Part shown: positions 52,675-59,907 of the stretch, piece by piece
How the letters are laid out: each line of letters starts with the position of its first letter
Numbering within the stretch: the first letter of the stretch is position 1
Made by a program: the position numbers and the translations under genes
Notes under the pieces: generated by a model
What the model saw: only the letters and a program-made list of their open reading frames with translations
What the model was told of the DNA's origin: nothing
Databases searched by the model: none
Assembly (NCBI GenBank): GCA_902768985.1
Contig: CACXNA010000001.1
Location: 246,684-310,683, forward strand
Direction: 5' to 3'
Source of the DNA: an uncultured Bacteroidia bacterium
Lineage (GTDB): Bacteria; Bacteroidota; Bacteroidia; Bacteroidales; UBA932
DNA: 64,000 nucleotides

Positions 52675-54270
52675 TTATTCGTAGGTGAAGCGGATGTCCA
52701 CGGGGATACCGGCATTCTCCAGAACGCGTTTGTCGGACAGGCTCTCCGGACCGGCTACACCGTACTTGGCCAAGAAGGCGTGGGCAGCCTCAATGTCACC
52801 GTGGGCCTGGATGTCCAGTATCTTAGCGCCCAGGGTTTCAAGGGCCTGCCAGGTTTTGTCATAGTCGATGCTATAGCGGCCGGAAGGGTTCCAGACGATG
52901 GCCTTGCTCTCCAGCAGGTAGTTATACACGACGATATTGGCGATGCCGGTGGGATCGGCCGCACCGAAACGGGTGGAACGGATGGTGTTGGTGACGAAGG
53001 TGGTGAGCACGTCTTCTTTCTGAAAGAGTGCGGAAATGTTGTAGGCTTCGGCCTCCTGTGCACACAGCCAGGCGCCCAGCACATTGGACTTGGCTTTCTC
53101 CAGGGCAAGGGCCTCATTTCCCAGGGCTTCGGCTACGGTGCCCTTCCCGTTCACGGTCTCCTTCACACCAAGGCCTTTCGCTATCTCGCGGAAAACGATG
53201 AGCCAGTAGAAGGCGCTGGCGTCCACGTGGGGCTGGTGGATCTCCTCCAGCAGGGCGCTGCCCACCGAGTGGACCGTGCGGTTGAACTTCTCGCGGATGA
53301 TGTTGTCGAAGATGATGGTGCGGGTGCCCAGTTCCTCCTGTGCCTTTGCATCATAAGGGAAATTGATACCGATGACTTTATAGCCGGCATTGGTGTAGCC
53401 ACTGCAATACAGGACGTTGCAGGAGAAAATGTCGGACTCGGCACCGGGGACGAAATTGTGATTGGCAGCATCGCCGGGGAGCATTTTCTGGTATTCCGGC
53501 ATACGGGCGGAGAGGGCATTGAGTTCTTCGCTCCGCTGCAGGTTTTTCAGGAGGACGTAGGCTCCATAGGATGCCTTCGTGCCGTAGAGACCGTCATCCA
53601 CCGCTTCGATGGGGCCTAACACGAGGTCCATCTTGCTATCGTTCATTTCCAGCCAGGCCTTGTTGCTTTCGTAGTAATCGTCGGTCTTGAGACCTTCAAT
53701 CAGGTGGAGCAGATAATGCCTCACGCTTTCCTTGATAGTGACGTCGGCAGCACGGTGGAGGTAGCCTTCAATCTTGGCGATGAACTGGGCATAGGCGTCG
53801 TGATACCAGACGGTTTTCAGTGCATCTCCGTCACGTACGACCAAGGTGTAGGGACTCTGCTTGTCAGGGGCGTTAAAGGCGGTATATTCCGCTTCGGTCA
53901 TATCGGCAGGATAGAATCCGGCGCCGGCGGGTTTGGGGCCATATCCCTTTAGGAAGGCTTTCCCGTCGATGCGGTCCCAGGGGCCGTAGTTGATGGAGGC
54001 GTACTGCCTTTCCGCTTCCGTGGAGAGCGAGGAAAGGAACTCCTCTTTGGGACCGAAATACTGCTGCCAGTAGATTTTGTCCACTTCATCGGCGGCCATC
54101 CGGTACAGTTTCAAGACTTCTTTTCCGTTGTCGGTAATGCCAGTCAGGTCCGGTGCGGGGATGGTTACCTGGGCATAATTCTCTACGAGACGGTTTACAT
54201 TTACGCGCTCCTGTGTGCAGGAAATGGCAACCAGGGCGAGGATTGCCCATACGGTTGTAGCTTTTTTCAT
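52675..54270 (-). CDS. M49-like lipoprotein paralogue with lost metal motif
   Basis: A 531-residue paralogue of 49589-51190, with lipobox signal (MKKATTVWAILALVAISC) and the same start of the mature domain (NYAQVTIPAPDLTGITDNGK). At the metal site it reads FREIAKGLGVKETVNG (360-375), with Lys365 replacing the remaining His, and LEKAKSNVLG, with Lys replacing the ligand-position Glu. The surrounding fold residues are well kept. It may be a binding protein or pseudo-enzyme. The start at 54270 gives the signal peptide. It is the first gene of the cluster and divergent from the LysR gene. Confidence 0.7.
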   Translation of the reverse strand: MKKATTVWAILALVAISCTQERVNVNRLVENYAQVTIPAPDLTGITDNGKEVLKLYRMAADEVDKIYWQQYFGPKEEFLSSLSTEAERQYASINYGPWDRIDGKAFLKGYGPKPAGAGFYPADMTEAEYTAFNAPDKQSPYTLVVRDGDALKTVWYHDAYAQFIAKIEGYLHRAADVTIKESVRHYLLHLIEGLKTDDYYESNKAWLEMNDSKMDLVLGPIEAVDDGLYGTKASYGAYVLLKNLQRSEELNALSARMPEYQKMLPGDAANHNFVPGAESDIFSCNVLYCSGYTNAGYKVIGINFPYDAKAQEELGTRTIIFDNIIREKFNRTVHSVGSALLEEIHQPHVDASAFYWLIVFREIAKGLGVKETVNGKGTVAEALGNEALALEKAKSNVLGAWLCAQEAEAYNISALFQKEDVLTTFVTNTIRSTRFGAADPTGIANIVVYNYLLESKAIVWNPSGRYSIDYDKTWQALETLGAKILDIQAHGDIEAAHAFLAKYGVAGPESLSDKRVLENAGIPVDIRFTYE

Positions 54271-54379
54271 AACGTTGTTTTCTTTCTGTCCTGCAAAGGT
54301 AGGTATTAGGTGCATCCGATTTTATTGATGAATAAGGTTTGTTTCGATAAAATTGATAGATAATAACGATAAATATGCC

Positions 54380-54387
54380 TATATTTG
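54380..54387 (+). promoter_or_regulatory. -7 box of the LysR gene in the divergent control region
   Basis: TATATTTG lies 20 bp before the ATG at 54408. The 137-bp divergent region also has an AT-rich imperfect dyad (TCGAT-AAA-ATTGA, 54344-54356), a candidate LysR site. Confidence 0.5.
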
Positions 54388-54407
54388 CGGATAAATCGGT
54401 ATTGGTT

Positions 54408-55301
54408 ATGGAATTACGTCAGTTGAAATATTTTGTCGAAGTCGGGCGCCTGGGCAGTTTCTCCCTGGCTTCCAAATCGCTGTTCATTACGCAGAGCACC
54501 ATTTCCCAGCAAATCCAGAAGCTGGAGGAGGAGCTGGGTGTGGAACTGCTGACCCGGGACACGCGCCACGTGACCCTCAGCGATTATGGCGAGCAGTTCT
54601 TTCCCTGCGCCGTGCAGGTCCTGGAGGAGGCCCGGGCCGGTGCGGAACGGATCCAGGACGTGAAGGCGCTGCAAGTGGGGACGCTCAGTGTCGGCGCGAC
54701 ATATTCCTTCGGCCCGCTGCTCAAGCAGACGGTCCTGGACTTCTACGCCAATTTCCCGCGCATCCGCCTCAATCTGGTCATCACCTCCCAGGAAGAACTG
54801 CGACAGATGCTGCTGGACAGGCAGCTGGATGTGGCGCTTACCTACAAGTCGCCGCTGGGGGACGACCACATTGAGTCGCACCTGCTGTTCCAGAGCCGCC
54901 TCAGCCTGGTCGGCCGCATCGGGGAGCTGAAGGGCGTGGGCAGGGAAGTGTCCGTCCAGGACCTCTCCCGCTTCCCGCTGGCCCTGCCGGCCAAGGGTCT
55001 GCAGGCGCGAGATTCCCTCGAAGCCGTTCTGTTCGCGCAGAATGTCAAATTGGATATTCGCCTGGAGATCAACAGCGTACGTTCGCTCCTGGATCTAGTG
55101 GGCAGCAGCCCGCTGGTGACCATTTTGTCGGAGGAAGCCATCCACCAGGTGCAGGGCTTCGAGGCAGTCCCCATCGCCCATCCCGACGGGCGGATGGACG
55201 GCTGTTACCATTTCCTGAAAGGCAGCTATCACAAAATAGCCGCCCGGAAGTTTGTCGAAATGCTGAAGGAGAACAATTCCTTCAACCAGACCTTCGCGTA
55301 A
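54408..55301 (+). CDS. LysR-family transcriptional regulator
   Basis: A 297-residue LysR protein. The N-terminal winged helix opens with MELRQLKYFVEVGRLGSFSL, then ASKSLFITQSTISQQIQKLE. The effector-binding domain covers about 90-290 (VGTLSVGATYSFGPLLKQTV). It is divergent from the peptidase-transporter-peptidase cluster, which it probably controls, with the transporter's substrate or a peptide product as coinducer (inference). The ATG at 54408 is supported by the -7 box. Confidence 0.9.
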   Translation: MELRQLKYFVEVGRLGSFSLASKSLFITQSTISQQIQKLEEELGVELLTRDTRHVTLSDYGEQFFPCAVQVLEEARAGAERIQDVKALQVGTLSVGATYSFGPLLKQTVLDFYANFPRIRLNLVITSQEELRQMLLDRQLDVALTYKSPLGDDHIESHLLFQSRLSLVGRIGELKGVGREVSVQDLSRFPLALPAKGLQARDSLEAVLFAQNVKLDIRLEINSVRSLLDLVGSSPLVTILSEEAIHQVQGFEAVPIAHPDGRMDGCYHFLKGSYHKIAARKFVEMLKENNSFNQTFA

Positions 55302-55332
55302 GGCCCGCCCTTTCCCATTTCGGCAAATTTGT

Positions 55333-55340
55333 TATCTTTG
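55333..55340 (+). promoter_or_regulatory. -7 box upstream of the relic and second gpx
   Basis: TATCTTTG in the gap after the LysR gene. It would drive transcription through the 55360-55540 relic into the peroxidase at 55551. Confidence 0.45.
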
Positions 55341-55359
55341 TGTTTGACTAATCCGACTG

Positions 55360-55540
55360 GCCTATGACCTGCCGGTGCGCGAGTGGCTCAAGGAGCACTG
55401 GCTCAAGAAAAGTAATATCAAAACCAAATAAATATGAGAAAGTACATCATCTGCCTCACTACCACTGGGTCCTGTCCAAGATGGTCACGGACGATTCCCA
55501 GATCACGGAAGGCCTGCGTACCAAGGGTATGAACAAATAG
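55360..55540 (+). pseudogene. Two overlapping out-of-frame coding remnants
   Basis: Frame one reads AYDLPVREWLKEHWLKKSNI then KTK and a stop (55360-55431). Another frame continues HYHWVLSKMVTDDSQITEGL then RTKGMNK and a stop (ending 55540). Both look like genuine protein ends, but neither has a start or recognised family. A decayed gene that once preceded the peroxidase is the simplest reading. Confidence 0.35.
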
Positions 55541-55550
55541 TAACACCACC

Positions 55551-56153
55551 ATGAAGAAGATACTTATTTTTTTTGCAGTCATTTGCGCCGTCGCTTGTTC
55601 GAACGACACGAACACCATCTATCAGTTCTCCGCTGAGTCCAATTCGGGCGATCCGGTGAACTTTGCCGACTACAAGGGCAAAGTCCTGCTCGTTGTCAAT
55701 ACGGCTTCCAAATGCGGCTTTACGCCGCAGTACGAAGGCCTGGAGGCCCTGTATCAGAAGTATAAATTCGAAGGCCTGGTCGTCATCGGCTTCCCCTGCG
55801 ACCAGTTCGGTCACCAGGAGCCCGGCTCCGATGGTGAAATCGTGGAGTTCTGCCGCGAGAACTATGGCGTGACCTTCCCGCTGATGGCCAAATCGGACGT
55901 CAACGGCGAAAACGCCAACGAGGTGTTCAAGTGGCTGTATTCCGAGAAGCCTTTCGCCGGTTGGGGGGAGAGCGAAACGGGTAAATTCATGGACGGCATG
56001 CTCTCCAGGAATGACCCGGACTATGCCTCCAATCCCGATATCAAGTGGAATTTCACCAAGTTCCTGATTGACAGGAACGGTAAGGTCGTTGCGCGTTTCG
56101 AGCCCGTGGTGACTCCGGAAGAGATTGACGATCAGATTGTTGCCCTCCTATAA
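55551..56153 (+). CDS. Glutathione peroxidase-family lipoprotein
   Basis: A 200-residue homologue of the peroxidase at 40569-41111, but exported: MKKILIFFAVICAVACSND gives a lipobox with Cys16. The peroxidatic Cys is in NTASKCGFTPQY, then GFPCDQF and KWNFTKFLIDRNG. The centre of the two proteins is almost the same (ASKCGFTPQYxGLEALYQKY). The pair thus provides cytoplasmic and envelope versions of the same activity. No MarR-type palindrome is seen upstream. A ZIP-transporter stub starts 1 bp after its stop. Confidence 0.9.
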   Translation: MKKILIFFAVICAVACSNDTNTIYQFSAESNSGDPVNFADYKGKVLLVVNTASKCGFTPQYEGLEALYQKYKFEGLVVIGFPCDQFGHQEPGSDGEIVEFCRENYGVTFPLMAKSDVNGENANEVFKWLYSEKPFAGWGESETGKFMDGMLSRNDPDYASNPDIKWNFTKFLIDRNGKVVARFEPVVTPEEIDDQIVALL

Positions 56154-56788
56154 CATGAATCCGGTATTCGCTGCGCTGATGATTCCGTTCCTGGGCACGG
56201 CCCTGGGATCGGGTTTCGTCTTCTTTTTGAAGCGGGACATGCCGGAGCTGTTGCAGAAGGTGCTGCTGGGCTAAACGCCCGTTTCATGACCTTTACCGGT
56301 TTGTCGGAACCCACCTTCAGGTTGGGACATAACACTTCGCGGCCTGTGTCAGTGAATCCGCATTTCTGCATTACTTTGCCGGAAGCCGGATTGGATGGGA
56401 AGTAGGTTCCCCACAGGGTTTTGTACCCTTTTTCGCGAACGCAGAAATCCATGACCAGGCGGAGCGCCTCGGTGCAGATTCCCTGGCCCCAATAGGGTCG
56501 GGCGATCCAATATCCGACTTCGCATTCGCTTTCCGTTATGGCCAGGTGGGACTGCCCGGCTGTCAGATAGCCTATGCAGCCGATGGCCTCTCCCGTTTCC
56601 TTTAGCTCGACCGCCCACATCCCTTCGCCCATGAAGAGGGTGCGGATGATTTGTCGGCTTTCTTCCACATTTTTGTGCGGCGGCCATCCGGCCCGGGGGC
56701 CCAACTCCGGGTCTGAAGCCCATTTGAACAGCGTTTCGGCATCGCCTTCGCGCCAGGGGCGCAGGCGTATTCTTTCTGTTTCCATCAT
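56132..56788 (-). CDS. GNAT-family N-acetyltransferase with odd C-terminal extension
   Basis: A 218-residue protein whose first 170 residues form a RimJ/RimL-type GNAT domain: TERIRLRPWREGDAETLFKW, CEVGYWIARPYWGQGICTEA (acetyl-CoA loop QGICTEA) and NPASGKVMQKCGFTDTGREV. The normal end is near VKVMKRAF. The remaining 45 residues (Pro-, Ala- and Ser-rich, SPAAPSATAPACPASKRRR and onward) are the antisense reading of the ZIP stub and the gpx 3' end, so they are probably an acquired read-through tail. The start may be the second Met (56785). Confidence 0.82.
   Translation of the reverse strand: MMETERIRLRPWREGDAETLFKWASDPELGPRAGWPPHKNVEESRQIIRTLFMGEGMWAVELKETGEAIGCIGYLTAGQSHLAITESECEVGYWIARPYWGQGICTEALRLVMDFCVREKGYKTLWGTYFPSNPASGKVMQKCGFTDTGREVLCPNLKVGSDKPVKVMKRAFSPAAPSATAPACPASKRRRNPIPGPCPGTESSAQRIPDSCYRRATI
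56155..56274 (+). pseudogene. ZIP metal transporter stub (39 codons)
   Basis: The short frame reads MNPVFAALMIPFLGTALGSG then FVFFLKRDMPELLQKVLLG and a stop. This is the first membrane helix and following loop of ZIP/ZupT transporters, which usually continue for about 230 further residues. The rest is absent. It starts 1 bp after the gpx stop, as if formerly co-transcribed. Confidence 0.65.
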
Positions 56789-56791
56789 TAT

Positions 56792-57259
56792 TCAGTCGAG
56801 TGTGATGCTGTCGATTCGCAGGCGCAGGGTGCCGGAGGGGACGTGAGCTTCGGCGATTTCGCCGACCTTCTTGCCCATCAGGGCGGCGCCGATGGGGGAT
56901 TTCAGCGAAATCTTGCCCGCCTCGAGATTCATCTCGTGGGGGCTGACGATCTGGAATGTCATGCGTTTGTTGGTCGTGAGGTTCGTGAATTCGACCCGGC
57001 TCAGCAGGCTGACCCGGTCCTTGGGGAGGGCGTCGGGGTCGATCACGCGGGAATGTTCCAGGATCTTCTGCAGGAAGCGGATACGGCTGATGGTCTTGGC
57101 CTGGATCCGCCTTGCCTCCCGGTATCCCGCATTGTCGCTCCGGTCCCCCTGGGCGCTGGCCTCAGCGAGTTCTTCCTGCACCTTGGGGTACACCTCGTTG
57201 ATCAGGTGCTTCAGCTCGGTTGTCAGCTCGTTGTATCGTTGCTTGGACAGGTATTCCAT
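56792..57259 (-). CDS. GreA/GreB-family transcription elongation factor
   Basis: A 155-residue factor that stimulates transcript cleavage by stalled RNA polymerase. An N-terminal coiled coil covers residues about 5-75, with the acidic tip at EELAEASAQGDRSDNAGYRE (the catalytic acidic pair region of GreA, DxxENxEY, here DRSDNAGY). The C-terminal FKBP-like domain has VSPHEMNLEAGKISLKSPIG and ALMGKKVGEIAEAHVPSG. It precedes the GNAT gene by 3 bp. The -7 box TATATTTG (57264-57271) ends 4 bp before the ATG, so the mRNA may be leaderless. Confidence 0.88.
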   Translation of the reverse strand: MEYLSKQRYNELTTELKHLINEVYPKVQEELAEASAQGDRSDNAGYREARRIQAKTISRIRFLQKILEHSRVIDPDALPKDRVSLLSRVEFTNLTTNKRMTFQIVSPHEMNLEAGKISLKSPIGAALMGKKVGEIAEAHVPSGTLRLRIDSITLD

Positions 57260-57263
57260 GGCT

Positions 57264-57271
57264 CAAATATA
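57264..57271 (-). promoter_or_regulatory. -7 box of the GreA-like gene
   Basis: TATATTTG on the minus strand, 4 bp before the start codon at 57259. The usual start point, 5-7 bp after the box, would fall on the ATG. Confidence 0.55.
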
Positions 57272-57284
57272 CGCAATTTAATAC

Positions 57285-57353
57285 TCAAAGGAAAACGATC
57301 ACCCCGGCGACCAGCGCCGCGGGGATGGCTGGCAGCACGCCGAACAGCAACAT
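57285..57353 (-). other. Possible 22-codon hydrophobic peptide or relic
   Basis: MLLFGVLPAIPAALVAGVIV then FL and a stop is a single membrane helix, with an ATG and no recognised family, in the gap between the YiiX-like gene and the GreA promoter. It may be a small membrane peptide or the remainder of a transporter. Confidence 0.25.
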
Positions 57354-57368
57354 GATTACGAGGTTGTT

Positions 57369-58616
57369 TTATTTTGACGCCGGAAGTTTGTTCTGCAGGT
57401 CCTTCTCGAAGATGTCCCGCGCTACGATGCGGTAGTGGGGATGGTAGGTCTGTTCGAAGATGGGGCTGTGGTGCAGAATGTAGTGTCCTTCGGCCATGAG
57501 GGAATCGATGGCCGCCAGGTCAGCCTCTGCGTCCGGAAGGGCGGGGAAGTCCTTGCGGATGATGTTGGCGACGGAGGCCCATTTGGCACTCCATGCTTCT
57601 TCAGAGAGGGTTTTCCCTTCATTGGCACTTCTTACGAAAGCGGCCAACAGCGTTTCGGCATCTATCAGTGAATCCAGGACCACGGACAAGTCCACGCGGA
57701 CAAAATTCCCGGCGTCGCCGACGCTCACGCAGCGCTCCGCCGGGATCTCATACCGGCCACTGTCCAGATCTTCCCGATAGGCCTGCAGTTCTTCCATCAG
57801 GTATGCCCTGGCCGCGTCCGGATTAGGGATCAGGTGCCCCGGGCCCAGACAGTCCTGGCAGAAGCTTTTGTAGATGTCCTGCACCCGGGTCTCGGGGTAC
57901 TGCCTGATCTGCTGCCGGATGGCCTCCCGCGTAGGATCGGGCTGGCTGGATGCAAGCTGGGTCAGTGAAACCGGAACGGTGTCGAGCCGGTCGGACTCGG
58001 ACATGTGCTGCGGGTTGGTGCCGGGGACCCCCTGGGGAACGGGCATTCCCAATTCTTTGAACAACGCTTCCCAGTAGGGCGGCATCGTTCCGTCCGCCGC
58101 GAGGAAATTCATGGGCTGACTCTCAAATACCGGCTCTCCGTTCGCGTCCAGATAGCATTTCTGAACGAGTTCCGAGCAATACAGTTCTTCGTTTTCCGGC
58201 AGGAAACAAAAGTCGTAAGGTCTGCCGCCATAGGCTTTGGCCTGCATCACGGCTGCATCTGCGTCAATATCCCGGGCCCGCTTCACCACAAACACCGGAA
58301 GAGATCCGTCTTCCAGCCTGTTGTCATTGAGAAATACATCCAGGCTATGCCTCCCGACGCCCCGTTCCGGGGTGGCTTCAATCATCCAGATACCGTCGTT
58401 GGAGACTTCGGCAATCGCCACATGGGTGATGTTCAGTTGTCCTTCTTTTCCGGTTGCTGCAGAGATGGCAGCGCCCATGGAGGCGCTGTCCGCGTCATAT
58501 TCTGCCGGAATGCCGACGAAGACCAGGTCTCCGCTCCTGAGGGTATCGATTCTTTCCCCGCAGCTCAAGGCAGCGACTGCGGTGATGGCGGATAGGATCC
58601 AAGACTTCCAATTCAT
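57369..58616 (-). CDS. YiiX-like (permuted papain/NlpC-P60 fold) lipoprotein
   Basis: A 415-residue lipoprotein (MNWKSWILSAITAVAALSCG). Residues about 20-180 form a YiiX/YebB-type domain: RSGDLVFVGIP, NITHVAIAEV with the active His, and LYCSELVQKCY with the nucleophilic Cys. Members cleave lipid-ester or amide bonds or peptides; the precise reaction is not established here. Residues 200-415 are a helical domain with a probable haem- or metal-like CxxC (SFCQDCLGPGH) and no recognised family. The start at 58616 fits the signal peptide. Confidence 0.8.
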   Translation of the reverse strand: MNWKSWILSAITAVAALSCGERIDTLRSGDLVFVGIPAEYDADSASMGAAISAATGKEGQLNITHVAIAEVSNDGIWMIEATPERGVGRHSLDVFLNDNRLEDGSLPVFVVKRARDIDADAAVMQAKAYGGRPYDFCFLPENEELYCSELVQKCYLDANGEPVFESQPMNFLAADGTMPPYWEALFKELGMPVPQGVPGTNPQHMSESDRLDTVPVSLTQLASSQPDPTREAIRQQIRQYPETRVQDIYKSFCQDCLGPGHLIPNPDAARAYLMEELQAYREDLDSGRYEIPAERCVSVGDAGNFVRVDLSVVLDSLIDAETLLAAFVRSANEGKTLSEEAWSAKWASVANIIRKDFPALPDAEADLAAIDSLMAEGHYILHHSPIFEQTYHPHYRIVARDIFEKDLQNKLPASK

Positions 58617-58885
58617 TTGGCTGGGCTTTTTATTTGCCAATGCAGAATATTAAATTCATTGACATGGTTCAAATGTGGTTCAAGTTTTTCGGTAATAACT
58701 TCCACGTAGCCGGTACAAAAACGGACTTGGATTCTCTTCAGTGAGATCTTCGGAAACTTGCCCAAGCCCGATTTCAAAGGTACGAAAAATGGCGGAAACC
58801 GCCAAGAGTTGAGGCGCTATCCAGCGGTGATTTGACGCTTATCAAGAAGATTGAAAGGTAAAATCGGATTTCTCGGGCGACTTAT
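58617..58885. other. Intergenic region with possible gene relic and long 5' leader
   Basis: On the minus strand a TACCTTTG box lies about 160 bp before the YiiX-like start. The leader between contains a coding-like stretch, FEIGLGQVSEDLTEENPSPF then LYRLRGSYYRKT and a stop, with another frame continuing EVITEKLEPHLNHVNEFN. A short dyad GGCGG-AAA-CCGCC is also present. No family was recognised; it may be a decayed small gene. Confidence 0.35.
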
Positions 58886-59779
58886 TTATTTCCCAAGAAA
58901 CTCTGTTGGCGTAATACCCGTCACCTTCTTGAAGAGACGGGTGAAGTGGTGCGGGTATTCGAAACCCAGTAGGTGAGCGGTTTCGTTCACGTTGTGGCCA
59001 TTCATCAAAAGGGTCTTGCCCTGTTCGATCACGAAAGAGTGGATATAGCCGATGGCCGTGCCGCCGCTTGCCTTGTGGATCACATCGCCCAGGTAGCGGG
59101 GCGAATAGGCCAGCTGCTCCGCGCAGTATTGAACGGAAGGGACGCCGAGGTCCATTTGCCTGCCGTCCAGGTAGTACTCTCGCAGCAGGTTGTGGAAACG
59201 CTTGAGGAGGTCCGATGAGCCTCTGTCTTCCCTGGAGAGCTGACGCAGATAGATGCGCTGGCAGTATTCCAGGACAAGGCGGATATATCCCAGGATGACA
59301 GCCCTCAGTGCTGGAGAATCTTCGTTCTCCTGCAGTTCGTGCCTGAGCTGCGAGAGGAGCTGGGTGATCCGGCCCCATTCGGATGGGTCCATTTTCAAAG
59401 TCTCCGTGGCGAAGTAGGAGAAGTATCGGTACTCCTTCATCCTGGTTTCCAGATCCGTTCCGTGCAGAAGTTCCGGAGAGAACAGCAATACCCATCCGCT
59501 GATGTAGAGGTCCTCGCCACTATCTTCCTTACCGCCGATCTGGCCCGGCTCCACGGCAATGATGGAACCGTCGGCCGCATCGAACATTTTCATCCCATAG
59601 GTGAGATTCTTGGGGAAATTCTTTTGTATGAAGAGACCGTATACGCCGTAATTGTTCAGGCTGGAACGGAACGGCGACACCTCGTCGTAGTGGATGACGC
59701 TCACAAGGGGATGTAACTCCCGGGCCCCCACGGAGCGGGCGTACACATTGGGATTTGAGACGTGCAGGATGTTCTTCAT
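58886..59779 (-). CDS. AraC-family transcriptional regulator
   Basis: A 297-residue regulator with an N-terminal cupin-like domain (GMKMFDAADGSIIAVEPGQI, WVLLFSPELLHGTDLE) and the C-terminal AraC domain (VQYCAEQLAYSPRYLGDVIH; VNETAHLLGFEYPHHFTRLF; ending KKVTGITPTEF). It is divergent from the hydrolase gene at 59908; tandem GATATTGG half-sites lie between them. Genes of this kind in Bacteroidota often regulate the adjacent hydrolase. The start at 59779 follows a TATTTTTG box (59806-59813, minus strand). Confidence 0.88.
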   Translation of the reverse strand: MKNILHVSNPNVYARSVGARELHPLVSVIHYDEVSPFRSSLNNYGVYGLFIQKNFPKNLTYGMKMFDAADGSIIAVEPGQIGGKEDSGEDLYISGWVLLFSPELLHGTDLETRMKEYRYFSYFATETLKMDPSEWGRITQLLSQLRHELQENEDSPALRAVILGYIRLVLEYCQRIYLRQLSREDRGSSDLLKRFHNLLREYYLDGRQMDLGVPSVQYCAEQLAYSPRYLGDVIHKASGGTAIGYIHSFVIEQGKTLLMNGHNVNETAHLLGFEYPHHFTRLFKKVTGITPTEFLGK

Positions 59780-59826
59780 GTCACGTAAAAGGGTATGAAC
59801 TCCTGCAAAAATAAGCAAAGTTCTGC

Positions 59827-59844
59827 GATATTGGTAGATATTGG
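59827..59844. promoter_or_regulatory. Tandem GATATTGG half-sites, candidate AraC operator
   Basis: GATATTGG at 59827-59834 and again at 59837-59844, period 10 bp (one helical turn). They lie 36 bp upstream of the hydrolase -7 box (TACCTTTG, 59880-59887), the usual arrangement for AraC-type activation. Confidence 0.6.
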
Positions 59845-59907
59845 CCCAAAATCGGTTAAAGACTCTCCGAAAGACAGCCTACCTTTGCAACATCTAACAT
59901 CTACGAT

